A stretch of DNA of 64,000 nt from Alloalcanivorax dieselolei B5. Lineage in GTDB: Bacteria > Pseudomonadota > Gammaproteobacteria > Pseudomonadales > Alcanivoracaceae. The notes beneath the pieces are model-generated. The model worked only from the letters and a program-made list of their open reading frames with translations. It did no database searches and had not been told where the DNA came from. Positions 23,216 through 32,114 of this stretch are shown here, piece after piece (the first letter of the stretch is position 1; every line of letters starts with the position of its first letter). The stretch covers positions 4,030,001 to 4,094,000 of the forward strand of contig NC_018691.1 of the NCBI RefSeq assembly GCF_000300005.1, written 5' to 3'. The translations under genes were made by a program, and so were the position numbers.

Positions 23216-24388
23216 ATGCTCGCCGTGCCGATACCGGAGCCCTTGCTACCCCGGTATGGAGAGACATCCGTCCGTCTCTGCCCCTCCGTGCGCACCCTTG
23301 ATCGCCATGCCTGGGACGCCTTGGTCAGCGATAGCAACTTTTTCAACAGCCATCGCTGGCTGGCCTCTCTGGAGTATGCCTTTGGACCACAGGAAACGTT
23401 GGCGGTATTCGGGGCCGGAGGGCTGATGGCCGGCTGTCCGGTTTGGAAAGGACAGCCCGATGACGCCCTGTTCAATCCATCCACGCTGTTCGGAGGCCTC
23501 GCTGGTCCGTGGGAAGAACACTTCCTTTGGGGAGGGGCTTACCGTGCCACTCACAACGAGCCAGTGGTCACCGTCGGCAGCCGCCGGCGCTCCGCGCAAC
23601 GACTGCTGCTCAGCGCTCTAAAACAGCTTGCCACGCAACGGGATCAAGCCGGCGTGATTCTACCGTACATACCCTTGCACCATGCCCTGACTCTGCGCCG
23701 CTCGCATCCGGAAACACAGATTATTCTCCATACCGCCGAGGCATTTCAGCCCATTTCTTCAGGCGGCTTACAGGCCACCGTCTCCGCGTGGAGAAAGCGC
23801 TACCGCTCACGCACCTGGTCGGAAATTTCCGCCTTTCGGAATCATGGCAACGCCATCGAGTGGTCCTCTCTGACACCGGAACTGGAACCCGTGGTGGCAA
23901 GGCTGGTGACAAGCAATCGGCACAAGTACGGCTCACAGGCCGGTGAAGCCTGGATGTCGCGAATTCTTTCCGGCCAGAAACAGGCCGGCCTGCATCAGAA
24001 CATTATTCTCGCCACCGCCAGGCATGGCGATCGAGTCACGGCCGTATGCGTGTTCTATCGCTTTGGGAAAGCACTGCATCTCCGTTATTTCGGCTCGGAT
24101 TATCAGCATCGTGACAATGATTTCCGTTACTTCATTCTGGGCTATTACGCTCCCCTCGACTTCGCCGCCCGTCAGGGTTTTTCGGTGTCCCACCTGTCGA
24201 TTTCCGCCCTGGATGCCAAAGCCAAACGAGGTGGCATCGTCACCCCACTGGCCGCCGTGGTGATGCTCCGTGATGGCCCCCTTGATCCTCGCCTCGTCGC
24301 CGAGCACAACCTGGCGATACAACACTTTTATCAGAGCCGCTATCAACACTACACAAGCACCGACTGGAAATTGGTGAATACCCCGTAA
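23216..24388 (+). CDS. BioF2/FemAB-like GNAT-fold acyltransferase
   Basis: A 390-residue protein with a tandem GNAT fold of the Acetyltransf_6 (BioF2-like) or peptidogalycan-recognition type. Indicators are the N-terminal DSNFFNSHRWLASLEYAFG, middle SAWRKRYRSRTWSEISAFR and C-terminal VTAVCVFYRFGKALHLRYFG then FRYFILGYYAPLDFAARQG. Such enzymes transfer acyl or aminoacyl groups to amines. Start ATG 23216 has AAGGAGA 7 nt upstream; an earlier in-frame start lies inside the methyltransferase gene and is rejected. Second gene of the operon; no membrane segments. Confidence 0.75.
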   Translation: MLAVPIPEPLLPRYGETSVRLCPSVRTLDRHAWDALVSDSNFFNSHRWLASLEYAFGPQETLAVFGAGGLMAGCPVWKGQPDDALFNPSTLFGGLAGPWEEHFLWGGAYRATHNEPVVTVGSRRRSAQRLLLSALKQLATQRDQAGVILPYIPLHHALTLRRSHPETQIILHTAEAFQPISSGGLQATVSAWRKRYRSRTWSEISAFRNHGNAIEWSSLTPELEPVVARLVTSNRHKYGSQAGEAWMSRILSGQKQAGLHQNIILATARHGDRVTAVCVFYRFGKALHLRYFGSDYQHRDNDFRYFILGYYAPLDFAARQGFSVSHLSISALDAKAKRGGIVTPLAAVVMLRDGPLDPRLVAEHNLAIQHFYQSRYQHYTSTDWKLVNTP

Positions 24389-24401
24389 CCAAGGAGGAAT
24401 C

Positions 24402-24737
24402 ATGTTACATCTGGTCTACATCATGCGCCCCACCGTCCACGCTCGAACCCATCAAAAGGAATTCTGGGAGTGGGTACGCGCCCGCGAACAATGGTTCTAT
24501 GACGGGTTGGATATGGCCCAGAACCCGCGCTGGTACGTTCACACTATTGGACAGCACGTGCACTGCATCGAGCATTCCGTGGCCTTCCTCGACGAAGCCG
24601 CCTGGGGTACGTACCGTGCGGAAGTACATCAGCGCGCCAAGGAACCGGCCTGGGAAGAGCGCCGGGTGGAACAGGATAAGTGGTGGGACATCATTGATGC
24701 CCGCTTGATGAACGAGGTCAAAATGGAGCACTCGTAA
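24402..24737 (+). CDS. Small protein, possible dimeric alpha-beta barrel
   Basis: 111 residues, not confidently recognised. It begins MLHLVYIMRPTVHARTH, then EFWEWVRAREQWFYDG, and ends with a Trp/charge-rich helix (WEERRVEQDKWWDII). The pattern of a short beta strand then helix, twice, recalls NIPSNAP/EthD-like ferredoxin-fold barrels, often accessory enzymes or binding proteins. It has the strongest ribosome site of the operon (AAGGAGGAA) and its stop overlaps the next start (TAATG). Rich in His, Trp and Tyr; no signal. Confidence 0.6.
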   Translation: MLHLVYIMRPTVHARTHQKEFWEWVRAREQWFYDGLDMAQNPRWYVHTIGQHVHCIEHSVAFLDEAAWGTYRAEVHQRAKEPAWEERRVEQDKWWDIIDARLMNEVKMEHS

Positions 24738-25258
24738 TGCCCGCGCAACAGGAACTCGCCGCCCGAGCCACACGGCTGCTGAACAGCACCCGCTTTGTTA
24801 CCCTGGCCACCGTGTCACCCGAAGGTATCGCCTGGGCGTCAACCGTGAACTACGTGGTGTTTCGCACGCCGCTGCGCCTGCTCTGGTATTCCATGACCAG
24901 TGCACGGCATTCCAGCAACATTCACGGTAGCCACGATGTGGCCGCCTCGCTGTTTCGCACCGACCTGGGAGAAGCCGCTCCCCCAGTCGGATTGGACGGA
25001 TTGCAATTGCAGGGAAGTTGCCACCCTTTATCCGACCAGAAAACGCCTGACGCTCATCGCGATTACTATAGGGAAAATTTTCCCGATCCCGGGGTGCGCC
25101 GCCAATGGCAGTTGCCTGTGGAGCAGTTTCTGAGCGGCGGTGGCAGACGTTTCTATGAGCTCAAGCTCACCCGGTTATGGCTATTGGACCTGCAGCGGTG
25201 GAGCGAGGACAAGGTCGACCAGCGGGTGGAAATCACTCATCTGATTCCAGAGCTCTGA
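24737..25258 (+). CDS. Pyridoxamine 5'-phosphate oxidase-like flavoprotein
   Basis: A 173-residue split-barrel protein of the PNPOx/general-stress group: FVTLATVSPEGIAWASTVNY then LLWYSMTSARHSSNI, the usual FMN/F420-binding segment, and QLQGSCHPL. It lacks the C-terminal motif of true PdxH, so a reductase or binding role toward a small metabolite is more likely than vitamin B6 synthesis. It overlaps the previous gene by one base (TAATG), indicating coupling. Last gene of the four-gene operon; an EamA permease follows 93 bp later. Confidence 0.75.
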   Translation: MPAQQELAARATRLLNSTRFVTLATVSPEGIAWASTVNYVVFRTPLRLLWYSMTSARHSSNIHGSHDVAASLFRTDLGEAAPPVGLDGLQLQGSCHPLSDQKTPDAHRDYYRENFPDPGVRRQWQLPVEQFLSGGGRRFYELKLTRLWLLDLQRWSEDKVDQRVEITHLIPEL

Positions 25259-25351
25259 GCCGGCACGTTATACGGGCGGACAGTCTGGTGGAGTTTCGTT
25301 CCAGGGGATACGCTGTCTCTTTCTCGCACCCCCAATGGATACGGAAACCTG

Positions 25352-26197
25352 ATGGATCGGCCGCAAATAAAAGGTACCGGTTACGCCTTCGCCACCAGCG
25401 CCTTATGGGGCGCCACCGGTATCTGGGTAGCCCTCCTGACGGTTCTGCCGGTGTCTTCCACACTGTTGTTCCGTTTCGTTACCGCCACCGTGCTACTGGT
25501 ACCGGCATTACTGCTCTCCGGCGGTATCCGCAAACCCACTCGCGATGGCTATGGCGCGGGCGCCCTGCTGGTCGCCTATTATCTGTTCGCCACCATCGGT
25601 TTTTATTTCAGCAACGTGGTCAGTGTCTCGCTGCTGGTGTCCACCTCACCGTTCTTCGTCATGTTGATTCGTGTTTGCCGGCGGGAGGCATTACGCGGCC
25701 AGGAGATGGTGGGCGGAATTCTGGCTTTTACCGGCGTGTTGGTGCTGATTGCCGGCGGCGCAGCCGCAACCGCCGGCCGCCTTCCCGCTCTCGGTAATGT
25801 CTGTGGCCTGGGCGCCGCGCTGACCATGGCGCTGTATTCACTGATCGGACCGCGTCTGCAGGGACAGGGCTGGACCGTGGTATTGATCAGTTGCCTGCTG
25901 GGCGCCCTGATCAGCCTGCCGTTCTCCGTGCCGACACTGACGTTGCCCGATTGGCCGCAATGGGGATTATTCGCGGGCCTGGCGCTGTTCTCCACCCTCG
26001 CCCCCGGCTATCTCTACCCGCTGGCCTGCCAGCGCATCACCCCCACGGCGGCCACCGTGATCCGCCTCAGCACACCGTTCTTCACCGCCTTCTTTGCCTG
26101 GCTGATCCTGGAACAAACACTGGGACTACATCACCTGCTCGGCGCGCCGCTGATGTTGGCCGGCGTCTATCTGACTTTGCCCCGGAGTGCGGTCTGA
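25352..26197 (+). CDS. EamA/DMT-family permease downstream of the methyltransferase operon
   Basis: A 281-residue inner-membrane transporter with ten predicted helices in two EamA repeats (FATSALWGATGIWVALLTVL; LGNVCGLGAALTMALYSL). Its position directly after the methyltransferase-acyltransferase operon suggests it exports that operon's product, but the 93-bp gap could hold a separate promoter. Its last 31 bp overlap the tail of the convergent glycosyltransferase gene. Not closely similar to the other EamA gene at 18.5 kb. Confidence 0.85.
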   Translation: MDRPQIKGTGYAFATSALWGATGIWVALLTVLPVSSTLLFRFVTATVLLVPALLLSGGIRKPTRDGYGAGALLVAYYLFATIGFYFSNVVSVSLLVSTSPFFVMLIRVCRREALRGQEMVGGILAFTGVLVLIAGGAAATAGRLPALGNVCGLGAALTMALYSLIGPRLQGQGWTVVLISCLLGALISLPFSVPTLTLPDWPQWGLFAGLALFSTLAPGYLYPLACQRITPTAATVIRLSTPFFTAFFAWLILEQTLGLHHLLGAPLMLAGVYLTLPRSAV

Positions 26198-27114
26198 TTC
26201 ACAGCGGGCGGTTCCGGGTTCTTGAACAGACCCCACAGATCAAAGTGATCGAATACTGCGCGGATACTGCTGTCATTGCCTCCCACGGCGGATTTGTTGG
26301 CCCGCTTTAGCGAATGCAGCTGGCTGCCTTCCACCACCGGAAAACCGGTTTTGAAGTCACCGTAATCGGGGACACGGCGGCAGGCCGTTCCCCGCTTCAG
26401 GCTCATGGCCTTGAGCCAGACGTCGTCCGCGTTGGGACAGAGCGACCGGAACAGGGTGGCATCGAGCACCTGCTCGTCGAGACAGCCGGGGAAATACAGC
26501 ACACCGCCGACACCGGTCGGAAACGTCAGTAAGGAAGGTGCGCTATCGGAGGTCGGTTTCTCCCATTGTTTGTAGGGCAGCACCTCTCCCCGCGAATCAA
26601 ACCGCATGCCGTGAGCCCGCAAGCAGGGAATCACACCCGGCATGGCCCGATAACTTCGATACAACCTGTCCACCAGGTCATGGGGATAGAGCATATCGTC
26701 GTCCACGGTGATCACCAGGCTGTGCGGATAGCGCATCAGGGTGTAATAGAATTTCTTGTAAGGCCCCAGGTCTTCTGGGCAGAAGGCGACTTCCAGCCCA
26801 CGCTGTTGTTGCAGGGTCAGAATATGAGGGACATCGGCCCGGCGGAATTCCGGTTCCGATAACCAGAGAATGATGCGATCCGGTTTCAGGGACTGCTGCA
26901 ACAGACTCTCAATGGTTAGATAAACGTTATCGATACGCTTGTCGAAGGTGGTCAGCGAAACGATGATCTCCTCCTCCAGTGCGTTGCCCACTCCAGGGAT
27001 GGTGCTGTTGATCGCACTCCACTGGAACTGGCCGGACAAAAAAACGCTCTTCTGCAAAGCGATGGCATCACGTTTCGCCCGGAGCCGTTTTTCTCTGCGT
27101 CTTGCTTTCCACAT
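26167..27114 (-). CDS. Glycosyltransferase-like protein (GT-A fold)
   Basis: 315 residues. A basic N-terminus (MWKARRREKRLRAKRDA) precedes a GT2-like core: EEEIIVSLTTFDKRIDNVYL, LWLSEPEFRRADVP, HSLVITVDDDMLYP with the metal-binding DDD, and ADDVWLKAMSLKRG. It probably adds a sugar to LPS core or another surface glycan at the inner face of the membrane. Last gene of the leftward glycan operon, 18 bp after its neighbour. Its 3' end overlaps the convergent EamA gene. Confidence 0.75.
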   Translation of the reverse strand: MWKARRREKRLRAKRDAIALQKSVFLSGQFQWSAINSTIPGVGNALEEEIIVSLTTFDKRIDNVYLTIESLLQQSLKPDRIILWLSEPEFRRADVPHILTLQQQRGLEVAFCPEDLGPYKKFYYTLMRYPHSLVITVDDDMLYPHDLVDRLYRSYRAMPGVIPCLRAHGMRFDSRGEVLPYKQWEKPTSDSAPSLLTFPTGVGGVLYFPGCLDEQVLDATLFRSLCPNADDVWLKAMSLKRGTACRRVPDYGDFKTGFPVVEGSQLHSLKRANKSAVGGNDSSIRAVFDHFDLWGLFKNPEPPAVNQTALRGKVR

Positions 27115-27132
27115 GCGCTCGTCTCCGGTCGG

Positions 27133-28176
27133 CTATGCGTGAGGCCGCAGCCCGGGCAGGCTGGCGAAGAAGTCCTGATACTGGCGCACCACCACCGCAC
27201 GGCTGAACCGCTGCTGATAGTGCCGCCAGCCGTTATCGGCCAGCCGCGCCCGCATCGCCGGTTGCCGAAGCAGGGAGGCGATGGCCCCGGCCAGGGCAAC
27301 CGTTTCGTCCACCGGTGTCACCAGCCCGGTTTCGCCATGCTCGATCAACTCCGCCGGCCCCTGGGAAGCGGTGGCGATGATGGGACAGTGATGCGCCCAG
27401 GCCTCCAGCACGATGGAACCGAGCCCCTCATGTCGGGAAGGACAGACAAACAGATCGGCGCTGCGCATCAGCGCGGTGACATCATCGCGCCAGCCGAGGA
27501 AACGGACCCGTTCCTCCAGCCCCAGTTCCCGACAGAGCGTCTTCAGCGCCGCTTCTTCCGGACCACTGCCGGCCAGCCACAGCATGGCCTCGGGGACCTG
27601 CTGCAAGGCCGTCAGCAACACATCGAATCCCTTGTTCACGTGCAACCGCCCCGCCGCAAGCAGCAGCGGACAATCCGGCGGCGTGGCGAAATCCGCCCGA
27701 GTCACCGGCTCGACCGGGTGTTCATCGGCAAAGTTCGGGATCTGCACCACCCGTCCGACCGGCATGCCGCCACGCACCAGGTGATCACAGATCCCTTTGG
27801 TGATGCCTATCCAGTAGTCCGCGTGGCGGTAGTATTTCAGGTTGTAGTAGTGCCCCAACCGGCTGACCAGGGTGTAATCCCCGGGGGGCGTCAGCGCACT
27901 GGCCCGGTTCATCCAGGTCAGCACAATATCCGGCCGATAGCGGCGCAAAGCCTGCCGATAACGGACCCGTTCCCAGGGCCGCAACGGGCCGGGGAAACGA
28001 AATCCACAACTGGCCACACCGGCACTCCTGAGTGCGCGGACGCGCTGTTCATAGGGACGCAGGAACGCCTGTTGTTCAAGCCCTGGTTGCCCTTGCAGGG
28101 CGCTCACCAGCCGCACGAAGAAGCTCTCCGCACCGCCTTGTTCCGCCCCCGCCAGTACCTGGGCCAGCCGTTTCAT
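27133..28176 (-). CDS. GT4-family glycosyltransferase
   Basis: A 347-residue retaining GT-B enzyme. N-terminal AGAEQGGAESFFVRLV is the acceptor-side glycine loop; PLLLAAGRLHVNKGFDVLL starts the donor domain and CPSRHEGLGSIVLEAWAH contains the EX7E-type nucleotide-sugar site. Its ATG overlaps the stop of the YrbL-like gene (ATGA), so the two are coupled. Likely adds a hexose or heptose during LPS core assembly; donor unknown. Confidence 0.85.
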   Translation of the reverse strand: MKRLAQVLAGAEQGGAESFFVRLVSALQGQPGLEQQAFLRPYEQRVRALRSAGVASCGFRFPGPLRPWERVRYRQALRRYRPDIVLTWMNRASALTPPGDYTLVSRLGHYYNLKYYRHADYWIGITKGICDHLVRGGMPVGRVVQIPNFADEHPVEPVTRADFATPPDCPLLLAAGRLHVNKGFDVLLTALQQVPEAMLWLAGSGPEEAALKTLCRELGLEERVRFLGWRDDVTALMRSADLFVCPSRHEGLGSIVLEAWAHHCPIIATASQGPAELIEHGETGLVTPVDETVALAGAIASLLRQPAMRARLADNGWRHYQQRFSRAVVVRQYQDFFASLPGLRPHA

Positions 28177-28880
28177 TGGTTTCTCCCCAACGCCTCGGCC
28201 CGGCCATCGTGCAACAGCAGGCCGTGGTAACCGGGGAAGTCCGGCTGGCCGCGCTGGGCCAGCAATGCCTGTATTCTCTGATGCAGATTGGCGACTTTCC
28301 TTTGTGTTTTTCCGCGCTGCAAAGCGACCGGCAACAGCAACATCGGGATCAGCCCGGTGCTGCCCAGCCCGTCAATCACCACCAGACGGCGAATACCGCC
28401 GTCGCCGGCCCGCTGTACCACGATGTTGTGCAGCAGCAGATCCCGCGACGGCATGCGCATCGCCAGCCAGAAGCCGGCCAGCGCTTCCACCGCCTGACGA
28501 CAGGCCTCGGTCATGCCCTCATCCCAGAGGGTTTTCTTCAGCGTCTGGGCGACGCCGCCATCGTCATCGCGGATTAGTTCGGACACCAGCCCCGGCCCCA
28601 TATCGGTCCGCACGAAACCGAAACAGCGGCTGACATGCCGATACAACGGCTCGCCATAGCGGCGCTGCAACGCCACCATTACCTGCCGCTCTTCACGGTT
28701 GTCATCAAAACGAGAAAGGGGCAACAGTGTTTTCGGGAACCCCTTCTTGCGCCGCCGATCCGCCACAGTGAAGTCGGGACGACGAACCTTGATGCAGCGG
28801 CCCGAATCCGTCGGGTCGACAAAACACAAGCGGTTGCCGCCACGCGCAAACGGCGCCTGCGAGGAAAGCGTCACTGCCAT
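28173..28880 (-). CDS. YrbL-family kinase-fold protein
   Basis: A 235-residue protein matching the PhoP-regulatory-network YrbL group, which has a reduced protein-kinase-like fold: CFVDPTDSGRCIKVRRPDF (glycine loop and ATP Lys), GPGLVSELIRDDDG, and SRDLLLHNIVVQ followed by LVVIDGLGST in place of the catalytic and DFG motifs. Its substrate is unknown; a place among LPS genes suggests core-sugar phosphorylation or assembly control. ATG 28880 shares its A with the upstream stop (TGATG); an in-frame start at 28910 lies inside the neighbour. Confidence 0.8.
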   Translation of the reverse strand: MAVTLSSQAPFARGGNRLCFVDPTDSGRCIKVRRPDFTVADRRRKKGFPKTLLPLSRFDDNREERQVMVALQRRYGEPLYRHVSRCFGFVRTDMGPGLVSELIRDDDGGVAQTLKKTLWDEGMTEACRQAVEALAGFWLAMRMPSRDLLLHNIVVQRAGDGGIRRLVVIDGLGSTGLIPMLLLPVALQRGKTQRKVANLHQRIQALLAQRGQPDFPGYHGLLLHDGRAEALGRNQ

Positions 28881-29911
28881 CAGAAAGCCTCCCGCTCCCG
28901 CCGGGCCCACACATAATCATAAGAGAACGGCAACTGCAGTGACGCTTCAACAATGTACCGGGCATACAGTCGTGAATTCATCCGCTCGTGAAAGAAGGCC
29001 CGGGCGCGGGCGGCCCAGTGTTGGCGACGGGCATCGTCGTGGTGGAAGGCCAGAACCTGCTCACGCAGGGCATCGTCGTCATCGAAATAGACCAGGGTTT
29101 CCGGCGGCAGCAACTCATCAAAGCGCGGCGCACTGTGGCAGAACTGCAGGATGCCATTGCCCGCCAGCTGCGCCATCCGCGCCGACGAATACCAATAATG
29201 TCCTTCCTGCCGGTTCAGGTTCAGCCCCATGCGCGTCTCGGCCAGGGCACGTTCGTAATCACGCCCCCATACCGGCGGCATGCCAAAGCTGCCCGGCGTC
29301 CGGAAGCACAAGGTTCCATCCAGAGCGTCCTTGAGTTGCCGGACGGTTTCCTGGCGGTGCGTGAAATCATTGCTGTTGCTGCAGAACAACAAATCCACCG
29401 GCAAATTGGTGCGCTGGCTGTTGTCCAGGGTTTCAATGGAGGCGTCCACCGGGTTGGGCATGTGATAGAAACGCGCCTTGCTGCCCCGGAAGCGCCGCAA
29501 CTCCGGTAGCCCTGTAGAGACGAACACCGCATCCACCACTTCGGCACGATGACCGATCCGGGCCTCGTTGTCCGGTACGAAAAGAGGGTCGTTATTGCAA
29601 TGAATCAGCACCGTCCCGGGGCATGCCTTGCGCAGGCTGACCAGGGTATCGTTGCTAATCAGGTCACAATGCCCACAGATCACCAGATCCGGCTGCACCG
29701 CTTCCGCGGTTTCCAGCAGCCGCCGGTTCGCCTGCCGCTTGCCCAGGTCACGGATGCCCAAAGGCGCCTCAAAGGCCGCCACATCCCGATCACTGAATAC
29801 CCGCACGTCATGATCATTGCGGATCAGACCAAGGGTGAGCTTGTGCGCCCAGCTTACCCGCGTTTTACCGTACCGCCGCAACTGCTGGTAGGCCACATGC
29901 AGCACTCTCAT
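28880..29911 (-). CDS. CgeB-like glycosyltransferase (GT-B fold)
   Basis: 343 residues with an N-terminal Rossmann half (MRVLHVAYQQLRRYGKTRVS, DLVICGHCDLISNDTLVSL, VLIHCNNDPLFVPDN) and a C-terminal CgeB/Glyco_trans_1_2-like half (NLPVDLLFCSNSNDFTH, MGLNLNRQEGHYWYSSARM, YFDDDDALREQV). The family modifies surface glycans such as spore coat or O-antigen sugars. Start overlaps the preceding gene's stop as ATGA. Confidence 0.78.
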   Translation of the reverse strand: MRVLHVAYQQLRRYGKTRVSWAHKLTLGLIRNDHDVRVFSDRDVAAFEAPLGIRDLGKRQANRRLLETAEAVQPDLVICGHCDLISNDTLVSLRKACPGTVLIHCNNDPLFVPDNEARIGHRAEVVDAVFVSTGLPELRRFRGSKARFYHMPNPVDASIETLDNSQRTNLPVDLLFCSNSNDFTHRQETVRQLKDALDGTLCFRTPGSFGMPPVWGRDYERALAETRMGLNLNRQEGHYWYSSARMAQLAGNGILQFCHSAPRFDELLPPETLVYFDDDDALREQVLAFHHDDARRQHWAARARAFFHERMNSRLYARYIVEASLQLPFSYDYVWARREREAF

Positions 29912-31047
29912 TTTTGCGGCTCCCGCACGCCGGTTACCAGCTGACAGGCCTGCCCAGCCAGCGCCTGACGATAGACCTTCAAAGTGGCGTCGACCTGCTG
30001 CCGCAGGTGGAATTGCGGAGGCAATTGGACCACCGCCGGCACCTTCAGCAGCTGCACGATCCGCGCCACCACGGCCGGCACGTCATCCTCCGTAACCAGC
30101 CCGTCGGGGAAACAGGCGGAGAGAATCTCCGCGGCACCGCCCCGCTCGAACCCCACCACCTTGCAACCGGTCGACAGGGCTTCCGTTATCACCCGGCCAA
30201 AGGGCTCCGGCTTGCTGGAGAGATGGCAGACCATCTCCGCCAGCCGGTAAAACTGCACCATGTCCGCCCGCCGCCCGACCAGGGTCACGTGGGGCGCGAG
30301 CCCCATGCTCAGCGCCTTGTTTTCCAGCTCCGTACGGTAATGCTGCTTATCAGGCTCGGCTCCGCCGACAATCACGCCGTGCACGTCCGGCACCTGTTGC
30401 ACCAGTTGCCGCATCACCTCCAGAAAGGTTTCCTGCCCTTTCCAGCGACTCAGACGGCCCGGCATCAGAATCAGGCGTTTGCCCTGAAAATGGGGATAGC
30501 TGGCGTAAAGCTGTCGCAACCAGCGACGGTCCGGTTCCGCCGGCGAAAACCGCTCGACATCCACGCCCCGCGGGATCACGGTAATCCGCGCGGGGTCCAC
30601 CCGGTAATGCTCGCGAATGTACTGATTGACCCCTTCGGAAATCGCGATCACATGGGGTGGCCTGGCCATGATGGCGCTGTAGCGGTTGACCGAATAGAGG
30701 CCATGAAAGGTACTGACCAGTGCCGGACGCCGCGCCGGCGGCAACTTGCGCCAGGCCAGCCACACCAGCCAGGCCGGCAGACGGGAGCGCACATGCACCA
30801 CATCCGGCGCCAGCTCCCGAAGCAACTGTCGAACCGGCCTTATTTGCAAAAGGGACCACAGAGATTTGCGGTGCACGGGCAGGGTCGCATGCCGGCTGCC
30901 CTGTTCTTCCAGCTGCGCCACCATGGCGCCACCATTGGACAGCACCCAGGATTCATGGCCTTGCCGAACCAGCTCCCGGGCAAATTCAACGGTGCCTCGT
31001 TCCACGCCACCACTGTTGAGCGCCGGCAATACCTGCAAGACCTTCAA
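29908..31047 (-). CDS. GT4-family glycosyltransferase
   Basis: A 379-residue retaining GT-B enzyme. N-terminal VLQVLPALNSGGVERGTVEF is the canonical GT4 opening; TFHGLYSVNRYSAIM, VIPRGVDVERFSP and ILMPGRLSRWKGQETFLEV follow, with SSKPEPFGRVITEAL as the donor EX7E site. The TTG at 31047 overlaps the ELM1 stop as TTGA and brings the family N-terminus to the front. A longer frame from 31104 lies in ELM1. Probably LPS core extension. Confidence 0.85.
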   Translation of the reverse strand: MKVLQVLPALNSGGVERGTVEFARELVRQGHESWVLSNGGAMVAQLEEQGSRHATLPVHRKSLWSLLQIRPVRQLLRELAPDVVHVRSRLPAWLVWLAWRKLPPARRPALVSTFHGLYSVNRYSAIMARPPHVIAISEGVNQYIREHYRVDPARITVIPRGVDVERFSPAEPDRRWLRQLYASYPHFQGKRLILMPGRLSRWKGQETFLEVMRQLVQQVPDVHGVIVGGAEPDKQHYRTELENKALSMGLAPHVTLVGRRADMVQFYRLAEMVCHLSSKPEPFGRVITEALSTGCKVVGFERGGAAEILSACFPDGLVTEDDVPAVVARIVQLLKVPAVVQLPPQFHLRQQVDATLKVYRQALAGQACQLVTGVREPQK

Positions 31048-32114
31048 AAGTCGGCATCCCGGTAACGTTCGATCAGCCAGTGGGCAACCCGGTTGGCTTC
31101 CCACAGATGGGCCGCCCTGACGGTTTTGGCCTCCATCAGAGTGTGGCGCTGCTGCCAGGCGGCCACCAGGCCCCGCTGTTGCAACTTTCTGACACCGTCC
31201 ACCACCCGTTTCTTGCCACCGGGGTGCAATTCCAGCATCCCGGTGAGCACGCCCGCGGTGAGAGATTCATACAGCATGGACACGCTATCGGGGGAGACCC
31301 AGGCGACCCGCGACTGCCGTAATTGCTGAGGTAACCAGTCGACCGGGGTCTGTTCGTGATGAAAAAAGCGCACATTGGGCTGCGTCAGTTGCTGCAGCCT
31401 CGCCACCAATGCCGGCGGCGTGCGGCGGGAACTGGTCACCGCCCACTGCCAGTGCGGATAATCCCGCGACAGTGTCTGCAGCTGCTGGTAGATCGCCTCG
31501 CTGTCCCACTGAAAATGGGGCGACTCGCCACCGACCAGAATCAGCCCTCGGGATTCACCGATCAGTGCCGGGTTGGGATGCACCGCCGTGATCGCACCCT
31601 GGGTGGTAAGAATATCGCCACGGGCCGGCGGGTTATCGTGCTCGGGAATCACCTTCAGATCCGCCCAGCGCCCGGGAAAGCTCGGCCGCATCAACACTAC
31701 CGTCATGGCGTCGTATTGGCGGCGGCAGGCCATCAGCAGGGTATGGGTGCCAGAACCGGCGGCAATGATAATGGTCGGTGCCGGCGCATCAATGGCCGGA
31801 GCCCGGCCCATCACCGCCCGCCACGGCGACACCCGGTATTCACGGCAGGACAGCCAGATCAGTTGCGCTCCGCACAGGGTTTCCAGCCGCTCGCCCAGGC
31901 CACGCAGTTGGTTCACGTGACCCGCCTTGCCGTCATTGAGCAACCACACCACCGGCCGGACCAGCGGCCGCGCCAGCCATAACGGATCCATACTCGCCAG
32001 CAGCGGCTCGGGCGGAGGCGCCCCGATATCGAAAAACGCCCGCCCCGGCCAGTGCGGATCCCCACCCAACGCACCCACCTTGCTGGCGTTCGCCTTTATG
32101 GAGGATGAGCTCAT
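31044..32114 (-). CDS. ELM1-family (mitochondrial fission ELM1-like) protein
   Basis: 356 residues by the ATG at 32114, which overlaps the stop of the upstream remnant as ATGA and has AGGA 8 nt before it. A shorter start at 31991 (315 residues) would begin right before the conserved VVWLLNDGKAGHVNQLRGLG. The bacterial ELM1/DUF1022 group has a GT-B-like fold (IIIAAGSGTHTLLMACRR; LILVGGESPHFQWD; VAWVSPDSVSMLYE) and is often found with LPS core genes, so a glycosyltransferase-like role is likely despite the plant-derived name. First full gene of the glycan operon. Confidence 0.8.
   Translation of the reverse strand: MSSSSIKANASKVGALGGDPHWPGRAFFDIGAPPPEPLLASMDPLWLARPLVRPVVWLLNDGKAGHVNQLRGLGERLETLCGAQLIWLSCREYRVSPWRAVMGRAPAIDAPAPTIIIAAGSGTHTLLMACRRQYDAMTVVLMRPSFPGRWADLKVIPEHDNPPARGDILTTQGAITAVHPNPALIGESRGLILVGGESPHFQWDSEAIYQQLQTLSRDYPHWQWAVTSSRRTPPALVARLQQLTQPNVRFFHHEQTPVDWLPQQLRQSRVAWVSPDSVSMLYESLTAGVLTGMLELHPGGKKRVVDGVRKLQQRGLVAAWQQRHTLMEAKTVRAAHLWEANRVAHWLIERYRDADF

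Noticed and set aside
27139-31065. Long plus-strand frames opposite the glycosyltransferases
   Set aside because: The minus-strand glycosyltransferase motifs and overlapping starts are convincing; the plus frames are shadows.
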